A stretch of 64,000 bases of DNA from Doryteuthis pealeii (Eukaryota; Mollusca; Cephalopoda; Myopsida; Loliginidae): contig CM042145.1 of assembly GCA_023376005.1 (NCBI GenBank), positions 61,459,228-61,523,227 on the forward strand. Direction: 5' to 3'. Made by a program: the position numbers and the translations under genes. Under the pieces are notes generated by a model. The model did not search any database, had not been told where the DNA came from, and saw nothing but the letters and a program-made list of their open reading frames with translations. Positions within the stretch are counted from its first letter, which is position 1, and each line of letters starts with the position of its first letter. Of the stretch, positions 1-9,921 are shown piece by piece.

Positions 1-19
1 CTAATAGGTTTGGAAAAGG

Positions 20-510
20 CGTTACATAATTATTAGATACCTAATATTTATGTGCAATAGTGTAGAAACAAGATAGCGTTTTAAGTGCAGCTGATGGCCT
101 TGAGGAATGGGTGGCAGCGTTGACCTCAGTCCTCACTCTACCTTCCGGTGATAGCCGTGAGAACCGGTAGAGAAGACCCTATCTTCCGGTTTAGATAGTA
201 AGTTTTCAGTCAGTTAGAAGGTAGCAGCGAGCTCGAAGGGGTAAGTCGCGTTATACGTGCGTCCTCTCATCTGCGCATATTGTCTGGTTGGGGATTTAAA
301 AATAAAGTAAGATCAAAGCAAATTGGAGTCTTGTGTTATTACCTCTAAAAACTAACAATGACACAGGGCTTCTGATAAAGAGAAATCCCCAATGGAAGAC
401 CAGACCCGAAGTCCCCAAGAAAGTCCAGACCTTAGAAGATTCCAGACCAAGACAAGATGTTATAAGATTCCAAAAACGGCCAGAAGAATAGAGTAAGTAA
501 AGAAGTAGGG
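20..510 (+). mobile_element. LTR-like terminal repeat plus leader (family H)
   Basis: About 338 bp (20-357) matches a second copy at 32773-33106. The repeat starts like GTTACATAATT (the other copy has TGTTACATAATT), carries an AATAAA signal near 300 and ends AACTAACA, so the original was probably TGTTA...TAACA. The sequence that follows (GACACAGGGCTTCTGATAAA) is also shared by both copies, as expected for the internal leader of an LTR retrotransposon. No gag or pol frame follows. LTR status is inferred from the ends and the poly(A) signal. Confidence 0.5.
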
Positions 511-514
511 TATA

Positions 515-705
515 CAACAAAGGTATGAATCCAACTATTCTCCCTCCGGAGTAAAAAAAAATGGCAGACTGGACTCTTTAACCTTAGTTTGGCAACCAAC
601 CGAAGAGAAGAAAAACTGAATTAAAACCTGTCGAATTCCGCTTAAGAAATTGACTGTTTCACATCCTACTTGTTTCGATGTTTTGGTAAATATGTATACA
701 ATAAA
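515..705 (+). mobile_element. SINE-B fragment (body, head missing)
   Basis: Matches the body of the tRNA-headed SINE-B family (compare 30405-30690): GGTATGAATCCAACT, then the GGCAGACTGG block, TCTTTAACCTT, and the tail with CACATCCTACTTG and GGTAAATATGTATA. The tRNA-like head is absent, and H-family leader DNA lies directly upstream. Confidence 0.6.
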
Positions 706-736
706 GAATGGATGTTATTAGGTATTATTTCATGCC

Positions 737-770
737 AAACTTTACAGCACTGAAATTCTGTGAAATGAAC

Positions 771-801
<31 letters not shown>

Positions 802-1073
802 CTTATAATATATTAATGATTTGAATGCAATTACAATGCGTATAAAAAATAAAAACAAAAAGATGTTATTTTTGTCTTATCGATTTCAAAGTAGAAACTT
901 CATCTTCAGAAGTGTATATCAGAAATATCAGAATGTATATGTCTGATATACACCTCTGACAATGAAGTTTCTACTTTGAAATCGATAAGACAAAAATAAC
1001 ATCTTTTTGTTTTTATTTTTTATACGCATTGTAATTGCATTCAAATCATTAATATTATAAGATAATATATATA

Positions 1074-1104
<31 letters not shown>

Positions 1105-1128
1105 GGCAGTTCATTTATTTTAGTGATG
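737..1128. repeat. Large inverted repeat around hammerhead-like cores, with (TA)n
   Basis: The arms at about 800-930 and 940-1064 are near-perfect reverse complements, and outer arms AAATGAACTGC / GCAGTTCATTT extend the palindrome beyond (TA)n tracts at 775-800 and 1063-1104. Each arm holds a hammerhead-like core. No protein frame is present. The layout (TA)n, inverted dimer, (TA)n recurs elsewhere in the window. Confidence 0.8.
876..915 (-). ncRNA. Degenerate hammerhead ribozyme-like motif
   Basis: On the minus strand CTGAAGA (903-909) is followed by a stem that can pair (GAAGU with ACUUU), then GAAA (884-887), the palindrome AUCGAU as a possible stem III, and A as H17. Stem I pairing is weak. 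The partner arm (956-985, plus strand) has CTGACAA, which breaks the conserved G. I infer a decayed hammerhead. Confidence 0.35.
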
Positions 1129-1129
1129 C

Positions 1130-1730
1130 TAAATATTCCTATCTTTTCTTACTTTCTGTTAGTTTCAATGTCCATTCGGTTTTTATTTATTTGTTCTAGG
1201 GATTGAAAAATGTTAACACTTTGCCTACGTTTATGAAATGGCAGTTTCTCCTCATTGATATTGTCACATTTCCTTTATTGAATCAGTTTAAAAAGTATTG
1301 GTGGAACACGAAGTAGACCAATAATGTATTATATAATAAACAGATACGGCAATGGTAAATTGACAGTGTTATATATATATGGTCATAGTTAACGAAATGA
1401 AAAAAGCCAATAATGATCGGCTTTAATTTTATGTTACGTAGTATTGTAAATGTGATTCATATATAACACTATAATAGTTTTATAAAGTTGACTGACGATA
1501 TTAAATTAATTTTATTAAAGGTTAAAGTTAATCCTTTGTAAGGAAGTGTAAAACAAGAAAAAACCTAAATAATGATATTAAAAATCACAATTTGTTTACA
1601 TAATAAGCTATACTGGATTTTTTCAATTGTCAAAAACAAAGATTTGTGTCACTTGAATTTGAAAAGGAATTTCAAATTTTGATTTAAATAAATAAAACAA
1701 TAATTTATTTTGGGTTTCATTTGAAAAAAT
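1130..1730. other. AT-rich stretch with no recognised feature
   Basis: I see no open frame, RNA gene or repeat family here, only AT-rich sequence with short TA runs near 1370. Confidence 0.6.
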
Positions 1731-2200
1731 ATACTAAAGGAAAATTCCAACTAAGACTGGCACAAGGCCATTTATACAATAATAAATATTATCGAGTGGC
1801 TCACCAATCAAAGAGAAGTGTGGTCCGGCGTCTCTACTGGCTGACCAATCAGAGCCGTATGTTTGGGGGTCTCTGGACCCCATAAAAGAAGACCCGAGGA
1901 TGGAACAAAAGAGATCGAAAGCTGGCTCCATAGATACAACTCAGAACCCTTGCCACCACTTTGCCGCTGCCCTCCGCTACCTTGCCACTCAGTACTGAAC
2001 TTGACCATTTAGTCATAAGAATTTAGCTGTATATCGCCAGTCAACTTACAAACCCTGACATTAACTTCGACATCTACACCCCTTTGATATTGTACATGAT
2101 TTTTATCATTATATGATTAATAAAGGTGTTTTTGTATATAATCATTAATAAGCGTTCGTAGTTATTGTTTTGTTGACCCGTTGACAGCATTGGTTAATTA
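1730..2200 (+). promoter_or_regulatory. Promoter-like or LTR-like segment
   Basis: Two CCAAT boxes (ACCAATCA near 1802 and 1842) lie 5' of a TATA-like CATAAAAG near 1882, with an AATAAA signal near 2120. That spacing suits an LTR promoter plus poly(A) signal. No matching second copy or target-site duplication was found, so a cellular promoter is possible. The small minus-strand frames here show no conserved features. Confidence 0.35.
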
Positions 2201-2638
2201 GGTCATCGTCAGACACGGTCCGAATTGAAAAAACACGAAACCAACTCTTCTTCAACCTTCCTGTGGATCAACAAAACAACGTGGGAACAGGAAGTCCGAA
2301 CGAGCAGGTTCATCACCTTATAAGTGGCCCACATCAAAACACACACCTATAAGACGACATTCCGTCCCGTGAATAGCATAGGACTACATTTGGTACCGTG
2401 CCCTGAGCATAGTACCATACAAATCTTGGAATGTTGTCTGTTTTTCTATGAAGTCTCATTGTATTTTGATTTTTTGATGTCATCATGTCAAGTGTTGTTT
2501 CTTAGGAATTCTCTCTTCTTTTTACTTGTCTTGTTTTCATAATTGATAAGATGAACAAAAGTGATAAGTCAAATAGGAATATTTTTTGTAGTTGTTCATT
2601 TTTAATATTGTATATATTTATATATAATTTTATTTTTG
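2200..2638. other. Unassigned sequence
   Basis: The 72-codon frame at 2324-2542 is hydrophobic at its end but matches nothing I recognise. It may be the leader of the LTR-like segment upstream. Confidence 0.4.
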
Positions 2639-2743
2639 GGAGAATATGTGCTTAATTGAAGTCGTACCTAATTTTGAAAGTTAATTAATTAATAATTAAT
2701 TAGGCGGGAATACCTATTCAAATGTAAATCGAGAAAAATCAAT

Positions 2744-2785
2744 CTCTGTATGTACATTTCGGTCTATTAGGCCTCATCAGCAGAG
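2744..2785 (-). ncRNA. Hammerhead ribozyme, minus-strand copy
   Basis: Minus strand: stem I CUCUG pairs perfectly with CAGAG (5 bp). The core CUGAUGA is followed by stem II (GGCC...GACC, one mismatch), then GAAA, stem III AUG/CAU with loop UA, and A17. All conserved core bases are present. Stem I is open at the outside, which makes it type I. Known homes of such ribozymes are Penelope-like elements and retrozymes; cleavage is predicted, not shown. Confidence 0.7.
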
Positions 2786-2841
2786 CTATAGATAGGAAGA
2801 CCGCCTTGTGGGTGACTCGGAGTCGGTCTTCCTATCTATAG

Positions 2842-2883
2842 CTCTGCTGATGAGGCCTAATAGGCCGAAATGTACATACAGAT
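2842..2883 (+). ncRNA. Hammerhead ribozyme, plus-strand copy
   Basis: CTGATGA is at 2847-2853. Stem II GGCCU/AGGCC is a perfect 5-bp stem with loop AAU, and GAAA is at 2867-2870. Stem III AUG/CAU closes at U2877, A17 is 2878, and the predicted cut is 2878/2879. Stem I has 4 bp (UCUG/CAGA). The core is complete. The very short palindromic stem III (AUGUACAU) would favour action as a dimer, as reported for other minimal hammerheads. Confidence 0.75.
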
Positions 2884-3125
2884 TGATTTTTCTCGATTTG
2901 TTTAGCCTTACATTTGAATAGGTATTCCCGCCTAATTAATTATTAATTAACTTTCAAAATTAGGTATGACTTCAATTAAGCACATATTCTCCCAAAAATT
3001 GTCGGCTAAAAAAAGCCATATCAAAACACATCGTTTGTGTATTTACTTCTCATATAATTTTATGTAAGTATAAATAAAATTATATATCTTATACTATATA
3101 TAAAGTAAAACTAAAGTGGAATAAA

Positions 3126-3168
3126 ATCGGTATCAGCCAGACAGCGAGGGAGTCTATCCACTTTTCAC
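3126..3168 (-). mobile_element. SINE-A tail fragment
   Basis: ATCGGTATCAGCCAGACAGC followed by GAGGGAGTCTATCC matches the 3' part of SINE-A (compare 25708-25935). It ends at a (TA)n tract (3168-3210). Confidence 0.65.
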
Positions 3169-3169
3169 T

Positions 3170-3213
<44 letters not shown>

Positions 3214-3392
3214 AGTTAAGGTAATGTAGACATGTCAACACCTTGTTTCTCTAAGTTTTTCGCTTATGCGATCTTAAGACCAGTGATCAGTAACCAGTTG
3301 TTGACTCCATGTCCACGCTACCTTAACGCAAATATAAACGCTCTATCAATATTGACCATTATCTGCTTGGAAACATATCATTCATATTATCT

Positions 3393-3428
<36 letters not shown>

Positions 3429-3477
3429 TGATTGATTGATTGGAAAGTGTCGTTAAATGATGTTACCAAGGGAATGC

Positions 3478-3735
3478 GATTCAGCTTCTCTTTTGAATTT
3501 AGTTTTACGGTATCTTGCCTAAGGAGGTAGAAATTGTTTTGGTGGTCTGGTTTTCAATTAAAGTATGGGAGCAGCCCCGTGCTAAGAATTGCTGTTTTAG
3601 TTTATCGCTCAAATTCTTCATCTGAGAGCTTGTGAGTAGATAACGCTTTCTTTTAGGCGTTTGAGGTGATAAGATCTTTAATAGAGATAGTTGAATGCGT
3701 CTGATGGTCTAGTGATGTTGTTTGATGTTTTGTTG
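3478..3735 (+). repeat. Dispersed repeat R1, copy 1
   Basis: About 260 bp is repeated, diverged, at 4648-4920 in the same orientation; shared blocks include GTGCTAAGAATTGCTGTTTT and GATAGTTG.ATGCGTCTGATGG. Function unknown. Confidence 0.75.
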
Positions 3736-3982
3736 TCTGTTCTTATCAATATATCAATATATTTTAAATTATTAATATCTTAAAGTATCAAAACATTCAA
3801 TTGGCTGTGTTTATTTATCATGGTAAAATTCATTCTCTATCTATCTATCTATCTGTCTGTCTATCTGTCTGGTATTTGTGGAAAAGGTGACTTACCAGTG
3901 AAAATTGTTAGTTAATGCAAGTTTCACAATGATAAGCGATATAACAAATATAAAGTACTCAATACGTGAGTAGAGCAAATTT

Positions 3983-4238
3983 ATTATAATGATGGTACAC
4001 AGTAATAACCTACTCGAGTTCCCCCATAAGGATCTACAGGGTTAAATCCACTGGATTAATCAAGATATTGATTAATTGCAGTGGATTGCACGTGTATATT
4101 TTTTCGTCATTGCAAAATAATATACACGTGCAATCAATTGCAATTAATCAATATCTTGATTAATCCAGTGGATTTAACCCTGTAGATCCTTATGGAGGAA
4201 CTCGAGTAGGTTATTACTGTGTACCACTATTATAATAT
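3983..4238. repeat. Inverted repeat (foldback) flanked by AT-rich DNA
   Basis: The arms run from TGGTACACAGTAATAACCTA inward to ATACACGTGCAATC and back, about 115 bp each around 4105. No hammerhead core is visible. It is followed by (TA)-rich sequence at 4238-4256. This is MITE-like or one of the foldback units seen elsewhere. Confidence 0.75.
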
Positions 4239-4315
4239 ATATTATATATATATATTTCTTTTGTTTTATTTTTAGTAGTAGATGCTATGTTATTATAAAA
4301 GTATGTATTCTTACT

Positions 4316-4600
4316 CTTTACTTTACCGCACAGATTCCTAGTCATACGCTGAGTTGGTGAGAGCCGGTATCGAACTAGGAACCTTGTGATTCATAGCCGA
4401 ACGCTCTGCCGACTGCACTAAACCGGCCCTTAGTTCGATACCGGCACTAGCCAACTCAGCGTATGAGTAGCACAGGGAGTAGCACAGTGATCTGTGCGGT
4501 AACGTAAGGAGCTACTGGTAGGTGTGGCGCCCCACCTCAGACGCGAAAACAATCTCCTTGGTCTAGCGCTAGTGAAAAGGGGATAGACTTCCTCAGTGGT
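4316..4600. mobile_element. Two SINE-A copies joined head to head
   Basis: 4316-4430 is a minus-strand tRNA-like head (box B complement GGTATCGAACTAGGAACC, then CGCTCTGCCGACTGCACTAA). 4430-4600 is a plus-strand copy (GTTCGATACCGGC, then GGTGTGGCGC and AATCTCCTTGGTCTAGCGCT). They abut at the head, giving an inverted pair able to form a hairpin transcript. Confidence 0.75.
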
Positions 4601-4647
4601 ACATCAGTAATATACATAATCGTACATATGTATGCCAATCCGTAGTC

Positions 4648-4920
4648 AATGCAATTCAGATTCTTTTTTTAATTTAGTTTTTAGTTTTAAGGTATCATGC
4701 CTAAGGGTAGAGATTGGCTTTGTTTTTCTAGTTTTAATTAGAATATGGGAGCAGGCCTGTGCTAAGAATTGCTGTTTTAGCATTTCGCTCAGATTCCTTT
4801 TAGTATTACAGCTTGTGAGTAAGGTAGGCTTTCTTTTAGGTGTTTGGGGTGAGATCTCTGATTGAGATAGTTGTATGCGTCTGATGGTTTTGTGTTTTTG
4901 TTGTTTTCTTGTCTGCTTGT
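4648..4920 (+). repeat. Dispersed repeat R1, copy 2
   Basis: Second, diverged copy of the repeat at 3478-3735. The two copies bracket the palindrome at 3983-4238 and the paired SINE-A. Open frames in this copy on both strands have no recognisable domain. Confidence 0.7.
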
Positions 4921-4952
4921 AACGAGACATTCACCCGATTCGAAGCGTTAGT

Positions 4953-5240
4953 TTGGCCGACTGCTATAAAATTCTATATTGGTACCAACATTCACTACCA
5001 GCCCTCAATCCACTCGTGAATCGCATCGATCATCACAGGAACTCTTATGGAATGGCAGAAATGAATTTTCGTATTCGTCCTTCGTTCTTCCAAAATTGTT
5101 GGTTTCGTAGACTTGCTCCTTTAACCAACCCCAAAGAAAAAAATTGCAGGGTGTTAAATCAGGGCTTCTGGCCGGTTACTCATGCAGACCACGTACACCC
5201 ATCCATCTCTGGGGAAAATGGTGATTCAACAATTCACGAA
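4953..5240 (-). pseudogene. Mariner-like (DDE_3) transposase C-terminal relic
   Basis: Translated on the minus strand, the segment reads VRELLNHHFPQRWMGVRGLH, an in-frame stop, then PARSPDLTPCNFFLWGWLKE and QVYETN. The block RSPDLTP.(D/N)FFLWG..K..VY is the signature near the last catalytic acid of Tc1/mariner-superfamily transposases. A frameshift follows and later text resembles RIR..ISAIP. Earlier catalytic acids and the DNA-binding N terminus are not present nearby. The plus-strand frame here (4953-5285) is only a shadow. Clearly inactive. Confidence 0.75.
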
Positions 5241-5298
5241 CAACAATTGCAAAATGTAAAAGAACACCACTACCAACAAGAATAACAGATTTGATTAC

Positions 5299-5492
5299 TA
5301 TTAAGGAACATGTATTAAAGAATTGAGAAAAATGTGACTGTATATAAAAAAATTATGAATAGTTTAAAATAGGGAGTTATTTTACAATCCCCTTGTATAT
5401 TAAGGAATATGTATTAAAGAATTGAGAAAAATGTGACTGTATATAAAAAAATTATGAATCGTTTAAAATAGGGAGTTATTTTACAATCACCC
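5299..5492 (+). repeat. Two tandem copies of a ~99-bp unit
   Basis: Units start TAAGGAACATGTATTAAAG and TAAGGAATATGTATTAAAG, differ at only a few sites, and end TTTTACAATC(C/A)CCCTGT-like. They lie directly beyond the mariner-like relic and may be its duplicated end sequence; this is inference. Confidence 0.85.
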
Positions 5493-5494
<2 letters not shown>

Positions 5495-5546
<52 letters not shown>

Positions 5547-6245
5547 GGGGAAGAGAATGGCGCATAGATGTTTTGGTTTGAGGTTTTTTAATATCATTAG
5601 AAGTTGAAGCTTGTCTCGTTTTCTTTCATGTGTATTTTCTCTCAGATATTAATTTCTCCCGTCACTTTTCCTCCAACCTTCTCACCTCGTTTAACTGTCT
5701 TTTGATCGTCCACCCTAGCCCACTCCCTTCCATCATCCTTCTCTAATCCCTACCCCCTACCTTCTCAACACCGCCAATAAAAACAGGATCTCATTATTAG
5801 TCCTCATTTCCCAGGAGAAATTTCCCCCCGCCCAAACCGAATGTTTCAGCAATCCATTATAGGGGGGTAGCTAATTACACGTGCGTGTGGGGGGTTGGGG
5901 ATGGAATTCAATTTTTCTGATCAGGAACCGGTGTCACTTTGAATATTGTGTTTCGTTTCACCGTTCAAATCAAGCGTGGAAATACTGGCAAGGTTTCAGA
6001 AGAGCTAAACTACCAATCAAATTCTCTCGTTAAGGTCAAGGCTAATTGATATCATCAGATTCGAGGTTACAATTGAGAGAAAAAAAATGAAAGATTGAAT
6101 CAAACCTTCACCTTGAGATGAAAAGAATGTTATTTGAGTAGGCGTCGATGACTTTCGAACCCCTTACTGAAACAAAATTATTTCCTTCTCAAGTCTGAAG
6201 GTTTTGCTAAAAACGAAACGTTAAAACTCAACTCCACAATCAAAA
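5495..6245. other. Simple repeats then unassigned sequence
   Basis: (TG)n and (TA)n at 5493-5537 are followed by pyrimidine-rich sequence (5640-5770) and unassigned DNA. I see no gene. Confidence 0.5.
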
Positions 6246-6692
6246 ATAAATTCATTTTGCATTATTTGGATTATTCGGACTCTTGTCCTCATCTTTACAG
6301 CGTTTCGGCTGATGTGCCCTCCGGCCTTTTTCGGATATTTCTTGTCCGACTCGGGAACCTTCTTATCGAAATTCCGTGAAGGCTCCCAAGTTCGATTAGA
6401 AATACCTCAAGAAGGCCTGAGGGCACATCGGCCGAAACTCTTTGTAGATAACAATACAGATGAGAACAATAGTCCGAATAATCCAAATGCAAATTATCAA
6501 GTCTCATCTCAAGATTTCAGAGAAATAAATTCATATTTTTGAATACTGTCGGATTTGTATCCCTATTTACTCCCATAGATACTCTAATATTTCTCTAGAT
6601 ATTAGGCTTTCTAAATAGATACTAAATAAACTGGTTGGTTTGTTATTTTGTTTAATGGTATATCAACCCTTGTAGGCTAATTTAATTATTAT

Positions 6693-6958
6693 AGTGTCCT
6701 GGGTATAACGTTAAACTGCATTTAATGTTGATGTTCCAATTCTGGGGAGTGTGGAGTACCCCTTCATCGCCATTACTCACAGGTTCATTCTGACCCGCAG
6801 AGGTATTACCTGTTAGGGTTCTATCTATGGGTTAAATAGAAAAAATGGGGTTCAATTTTTTTTAAATTAAGTTTAATTTTATAAAAATTGAATACTCATC
6901 AAGAATGTATAAACAAAACTTCGTCGGCATAAAATAACCCAAGGGGTAAAACTTGTTA
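6693..6958 (+). mobile_element. ED element, D part, interrupted
   Basis: Starts GTCCTGGGTATAACGTTAAAC, contains CTATCTATGGGTTAAATAGAA and GGCATAAAATAACCCAA. The same kind of sequence appears to resume at 7262-7420 (ending ATGCCGTAAAATCTAACC), so family F modules lie between two D-type pieces. Confidence 0.7.
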
Positions 6959-7052
6959 GGGTTCCTCTGAATGTTTGAGATGAGGCTTGATGATTAGTAT
7001 TATCTGCATTATTCGGACTATTGTCCCAATCTTCATTGTTATTTGTACAACG

Positions 7053-7084
7053 TTTCGGCCGATATGCCCTCCGGCCTTCTTCAG
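7053..7084 (-). ncRNA. Hammerhead-like core, family F
   Basis: Minus strand: CTGAAGA (7078-7084), stem II GGCCG...CGGCC, GAAA (7053-7056), then ACGU, which could be a two-pair palindromic stem III. Stem I would be UAC/GUA. The plus-strand partner is at 7172-7203. Confidence 0.45.
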
Positions 7085-7171
7085 GTATTTCTTGTCGGAC
7101 TCGGGAACCTTCTTTTTGAAGTCGATTACTGATTACTCGATAAGAAGGTTCCCGAGTCCGAGAAGAAATAC

Positions 7172-7203
7172 CTGAAGAAGGCCGGAGGGCATATCGGCCG
7201 AAA
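7172..7203 (+). ncRNA. Hammerhead-like core, family F
   Basis: CTGAAGA 7172-7178, stem II GGCCG...CGGCC, GAAA 7200-7203, then ACGU and U as possible H17. The loop-less stem III would need a dimer for activity. The other family F modules carry core mutations (for example CTCAAGA near 6407). Confidence 0.45.
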
Positions 7204-7261
7204 CGTTGTACAAATAACAATGAAGATGGGGACAATAGTCCGAATAATGCAGATAATATTG

Positions 7262-7420
7262 TTAGGGTTCATCTAAGATTATATTTTTAAAAACTGAGTT
7301 TAAAATAATGTTTAAAAAATTGTATACTTATTAAGAATCAATAAAACAAAAAGTTTTCGGCATAAAATAACCCAACAAAGATTAACATGCCGTAAAATCT
7401 AACCAACCAACCTCTTGTTA
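7262..7420 (+). mobile_element. ED element, D-part 3' end
   Basis: CATCTAAG...ATTAAGAATCAATAAAAC, then GGCATAAAATAACCCAACAA and ATGCCGTAAAATCTAACCAA match the end of the ED family. Confidence 0.65.
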
Positions 7421-8407
7421 TAATGATTATGGTGTATATGATTTTATTTTGCGGACTGTTAACTCATCTTAATTGTCGTATGTAAAAACAAAACCTTTCG
7501 GTCGCTCTATGCTCCGGCCTCCCTTAGGTCTTTCTTGTCTATCCGAAATAGCAATGAACTAATATGGGAATGCATTTTGAATAATTTGACTGTTGATCAA
7601 AGTTGTCGAAGAATTTGTGAAGATCTCATTCAAATAATGACGTTTTTACATACCACAATAAAGATGAGAACAACTGTCCGAAAAATTAAAATTATACACA
7701 TCAAGCATCATCTCAAAAGTTCACACAAATAACGATGATTTATATTATTTGTATGGATTATTTGGACTATTGTCCTCGTCGTTATTGTTATATACACAAC
7801 GTATCGGCCGATCTGCCCTCCTGCCTTCCTCGGGTGTTTATTGTCGAGCTCGGGAACCTTCCCTTTGAACTTTGGAGCCTTCATGTCGTAATCAGGAACC
7901 TAAATGAAACTTCGAACTCTTTATTCAATCCACCTGGGTAGACTATTCTCATTCCGTTAACCATGACCGGGTACAAGTGTTAAGCTAAGTATTGTTATTA
8001 TCGCCCTTGATCAGGATTGAACCTGCAGCCTAGAGATGATTGTCACTTAAAACTTTATTAATTCAACCGTTGCGCCATGTGTCCAATCTGGCAAGAAACA
8101 CATGAAAAAGCGCAGAGGGCACACCGGCCAAAACGTTGTGTATATAACAATAAAGATGAGGACAATAGTTCGAATAATACAAATAATCGGTTGAGTTTTT
8201 CTTTGAAATTGAAAGTGTAAATATTGCTAGGTGTATAATTAATCTATCAATTATCTTACATTGAGTTCTCTTTGGGATTTCAAATAAATCTTGTATAAAT
8301 TTAGATGTGCATTGTGAATATACGGAGGATATAGATGATCCCCCAATAGAATCATCCCCAATAGAATCATCCCCAACTTATCGTCGATTTGATACTTATA
8401 TATATGT

Positions 8408-8613
8408 GTGATTGGAACGAAAGTCCTGTCCGATACAAAAGTATTTATTTAACCAGTAAAAATAATAATGTAAATTGAGAAATATAAACAAAACATCATT
8501 CGTCAGTGTCTTTAAAATGTTGAAAATAGTCTCCCTTAAGGTCCACTCATCTTTGCCAACGTTCTGGAAGATTAAATAAATGTTACTTCGTATCGGACAA
8601 GACTTTCGTTTCA

Positions 8614-8618
<5 letters not shown>
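8408..8618. mobile_element. Mariner-type MITE
   Basis: Inverted ends of about 33 bp: TGATTGGAACGAAAGTCCTG at the left and the complement of TGATTGAAACGAAAGTCTTG at the right, bordered by TA-rich DNA. Size (about 210 bp) and ends suit a short internally deleted mariner. The 72-codon minus-strand frame has no transposase motif. Confidence 0.6.
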
Positions 8619-8658
<40 letters not shown>

Positions 8659-8660
8659 TA

Positions 8661-9292
8661 TCTTATTATTATAATGGAGATTGTGTGTTTTTCTGTCTGT
8701 AACCGAAACTATATTACTACTCAAGTCACAATTTCCTTAGTTATTGACATCACATTCTCCATGATATTAATTTTATTTAAACCTCAATTATTAATAAAAT
8801 TGCTTTACATTATTAATACTGCTAACCATATCTACATATTAACAACATGCAATTATATTTATATATACAACAAAATAGCAGTTTATAGTGTGAACGGGAA
8901 GGCTAATTTGCATATTGATATTAAAAATGTGATTTTATTAAATATGTGCTTAGTATTATTGATTTTTAACTGTTTGGATTTATTTTAATGAATATAAGGA
9001 AAAATCTCTTCAATGAATCTTAAATGAAATCCATTAACAAGAAAAAATAAATGTCATTTTATTCTTTACTTCCTCTTTTAACTAAATACTTAAATTAGAA
9101 AAAATAACAATGAAAGATGGGAGTGATGGAAGAGTAAGTTTCAGTTGTTCTATTTTTCTATTATACCTCCCTCTGTTTCAAATCATTTTATCTGCATTAT
9201 TATTTAATTTCATTAGCCTTTCTAATTTAATACAATACTTAATTACATTAAAACTTAGATACTTGCACCCGGAGGGTGCATATATTTGCTAG
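8661..9292 (+). mobile_element. Short non-autonomous Helitron, subfamily I, intact ends
   Basis: Starts TCTTATTATTATAATGGAGA and ends GCACCCGGAGGGTGC (6-bp stem hairpin), ATATATTTG, CTAG. It is inserted between A and T. These are the diagnostic Helitron features: 5' TC, 3' hairpin about 10 nt before CTRR, AT target, no target duplication. Length 632 bp. No Rep/helicase coding. The 104-codon frame (8674-8988) is spurious; its first half recurs in sister copies without conservation pressure that I can see. Confidence 0.85.
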
Positions 9293-9299
9293 TATATAT

Positions 9300-9920
9300 A
9301 ATTATTATTATACTACACATTTCTTTTGGTTTTGGTTGAAAGTCAATATAACTATAATACCCAAAACATTTTTAAAGAACTGGCTAAAAATGTTGGTTCT
9401 GGTACCGTCTTGTGGACAGCTGGAAGATATCAGGAATCCTTTAGTTTTCCCTAATATGGCTTTTTGTTCATTATTTTGGACAGTATTTTCTACATTTGTC
9501 AAAAATATTCTATCCAATGGCCTCATCTTTTGGATTCCGCGATATCAGTGATCTCATATCCCCATCTTTTGGGTTCTGCGATATCAGTGACCTCTTCGGC
9601 CTCTACAATAAACAATGCATATCTAATGGCGATGTTGGCAATGCGGATATGTCAGAGAGAAGCTGTTAAGCGTTCTCTGGGAATGAAAAGGTTAAAGTTC
9701 TAGATTTAATAAGGTGGGAAAAGGATTGTATGATTGTGACACTATAAGCTCTTCTGGTTTCGGGGTGCAATACTGCATATGCATGTGGGCACAAGCATGC
9801 ACATGTGGGTGGGTAAGCGAATTGGAATAGCATTTATCTATATACGTATTAGGTGGGCGTATCTGTTCGGGTGTGTGGCCACAAGTAGCATATATGCATG
9901 TATGTATATAAGTAAGTAAA
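9300..9920. other. Unassigned sequence with a small tandem duplication
   Basis: 9522-9595 holds two copies of a ~37-bp unit (CATCTTTTGG.TTC.GCGATA then TCAGTGA(T/C)CTC). Otherwise I see no gene or known repeat. Confidence 0.5.
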
Positions 9921-9921
9921 A

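Larger units (their letters stand above)
2639..2997. repeat. Inverted repeat with hammerhead ribozymes in both arms
   Basis: Two arms of about 165 bp meet near 2810. The outer ends read GAATATGTGCTTAATTGAAG and its complement, and the inner region carries TCTTCCTATCTATAGCTCTG in both orientations. The arms differ by a few substitutions and a short insertion, so the unit is not freshly made. Confidence 0.85.
6250..8195. repeat. Array of alternating inverted hammerhead-like modules (family F)
   Basis: A module of about 100-120 bp (CTGAAGAAGGCCGGAGGGC, then CGGCCGAAAC, then AACAATGAAGATG and GACAATAGTCCGAATAAT) occurs at least seven times in alternating orientation: minus at 6262-6340, 6990-7090, 7425-7530 and 7740-7840; plus at 6400-6490, 7165-7250 and 8100-8190. 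Minus-plus pairs form hairpins. An ED element is interleaved (6693-6958 and 7262-7420). The small frames in this stretch are palindrome translations. Confidence 0.7.

Noticed and set aside
8674..8988. 104-codon protein within a Helitron
   Set aside because: Sister Helitrons carry stops and frameshifts at different places; no Rep or helicase motif.
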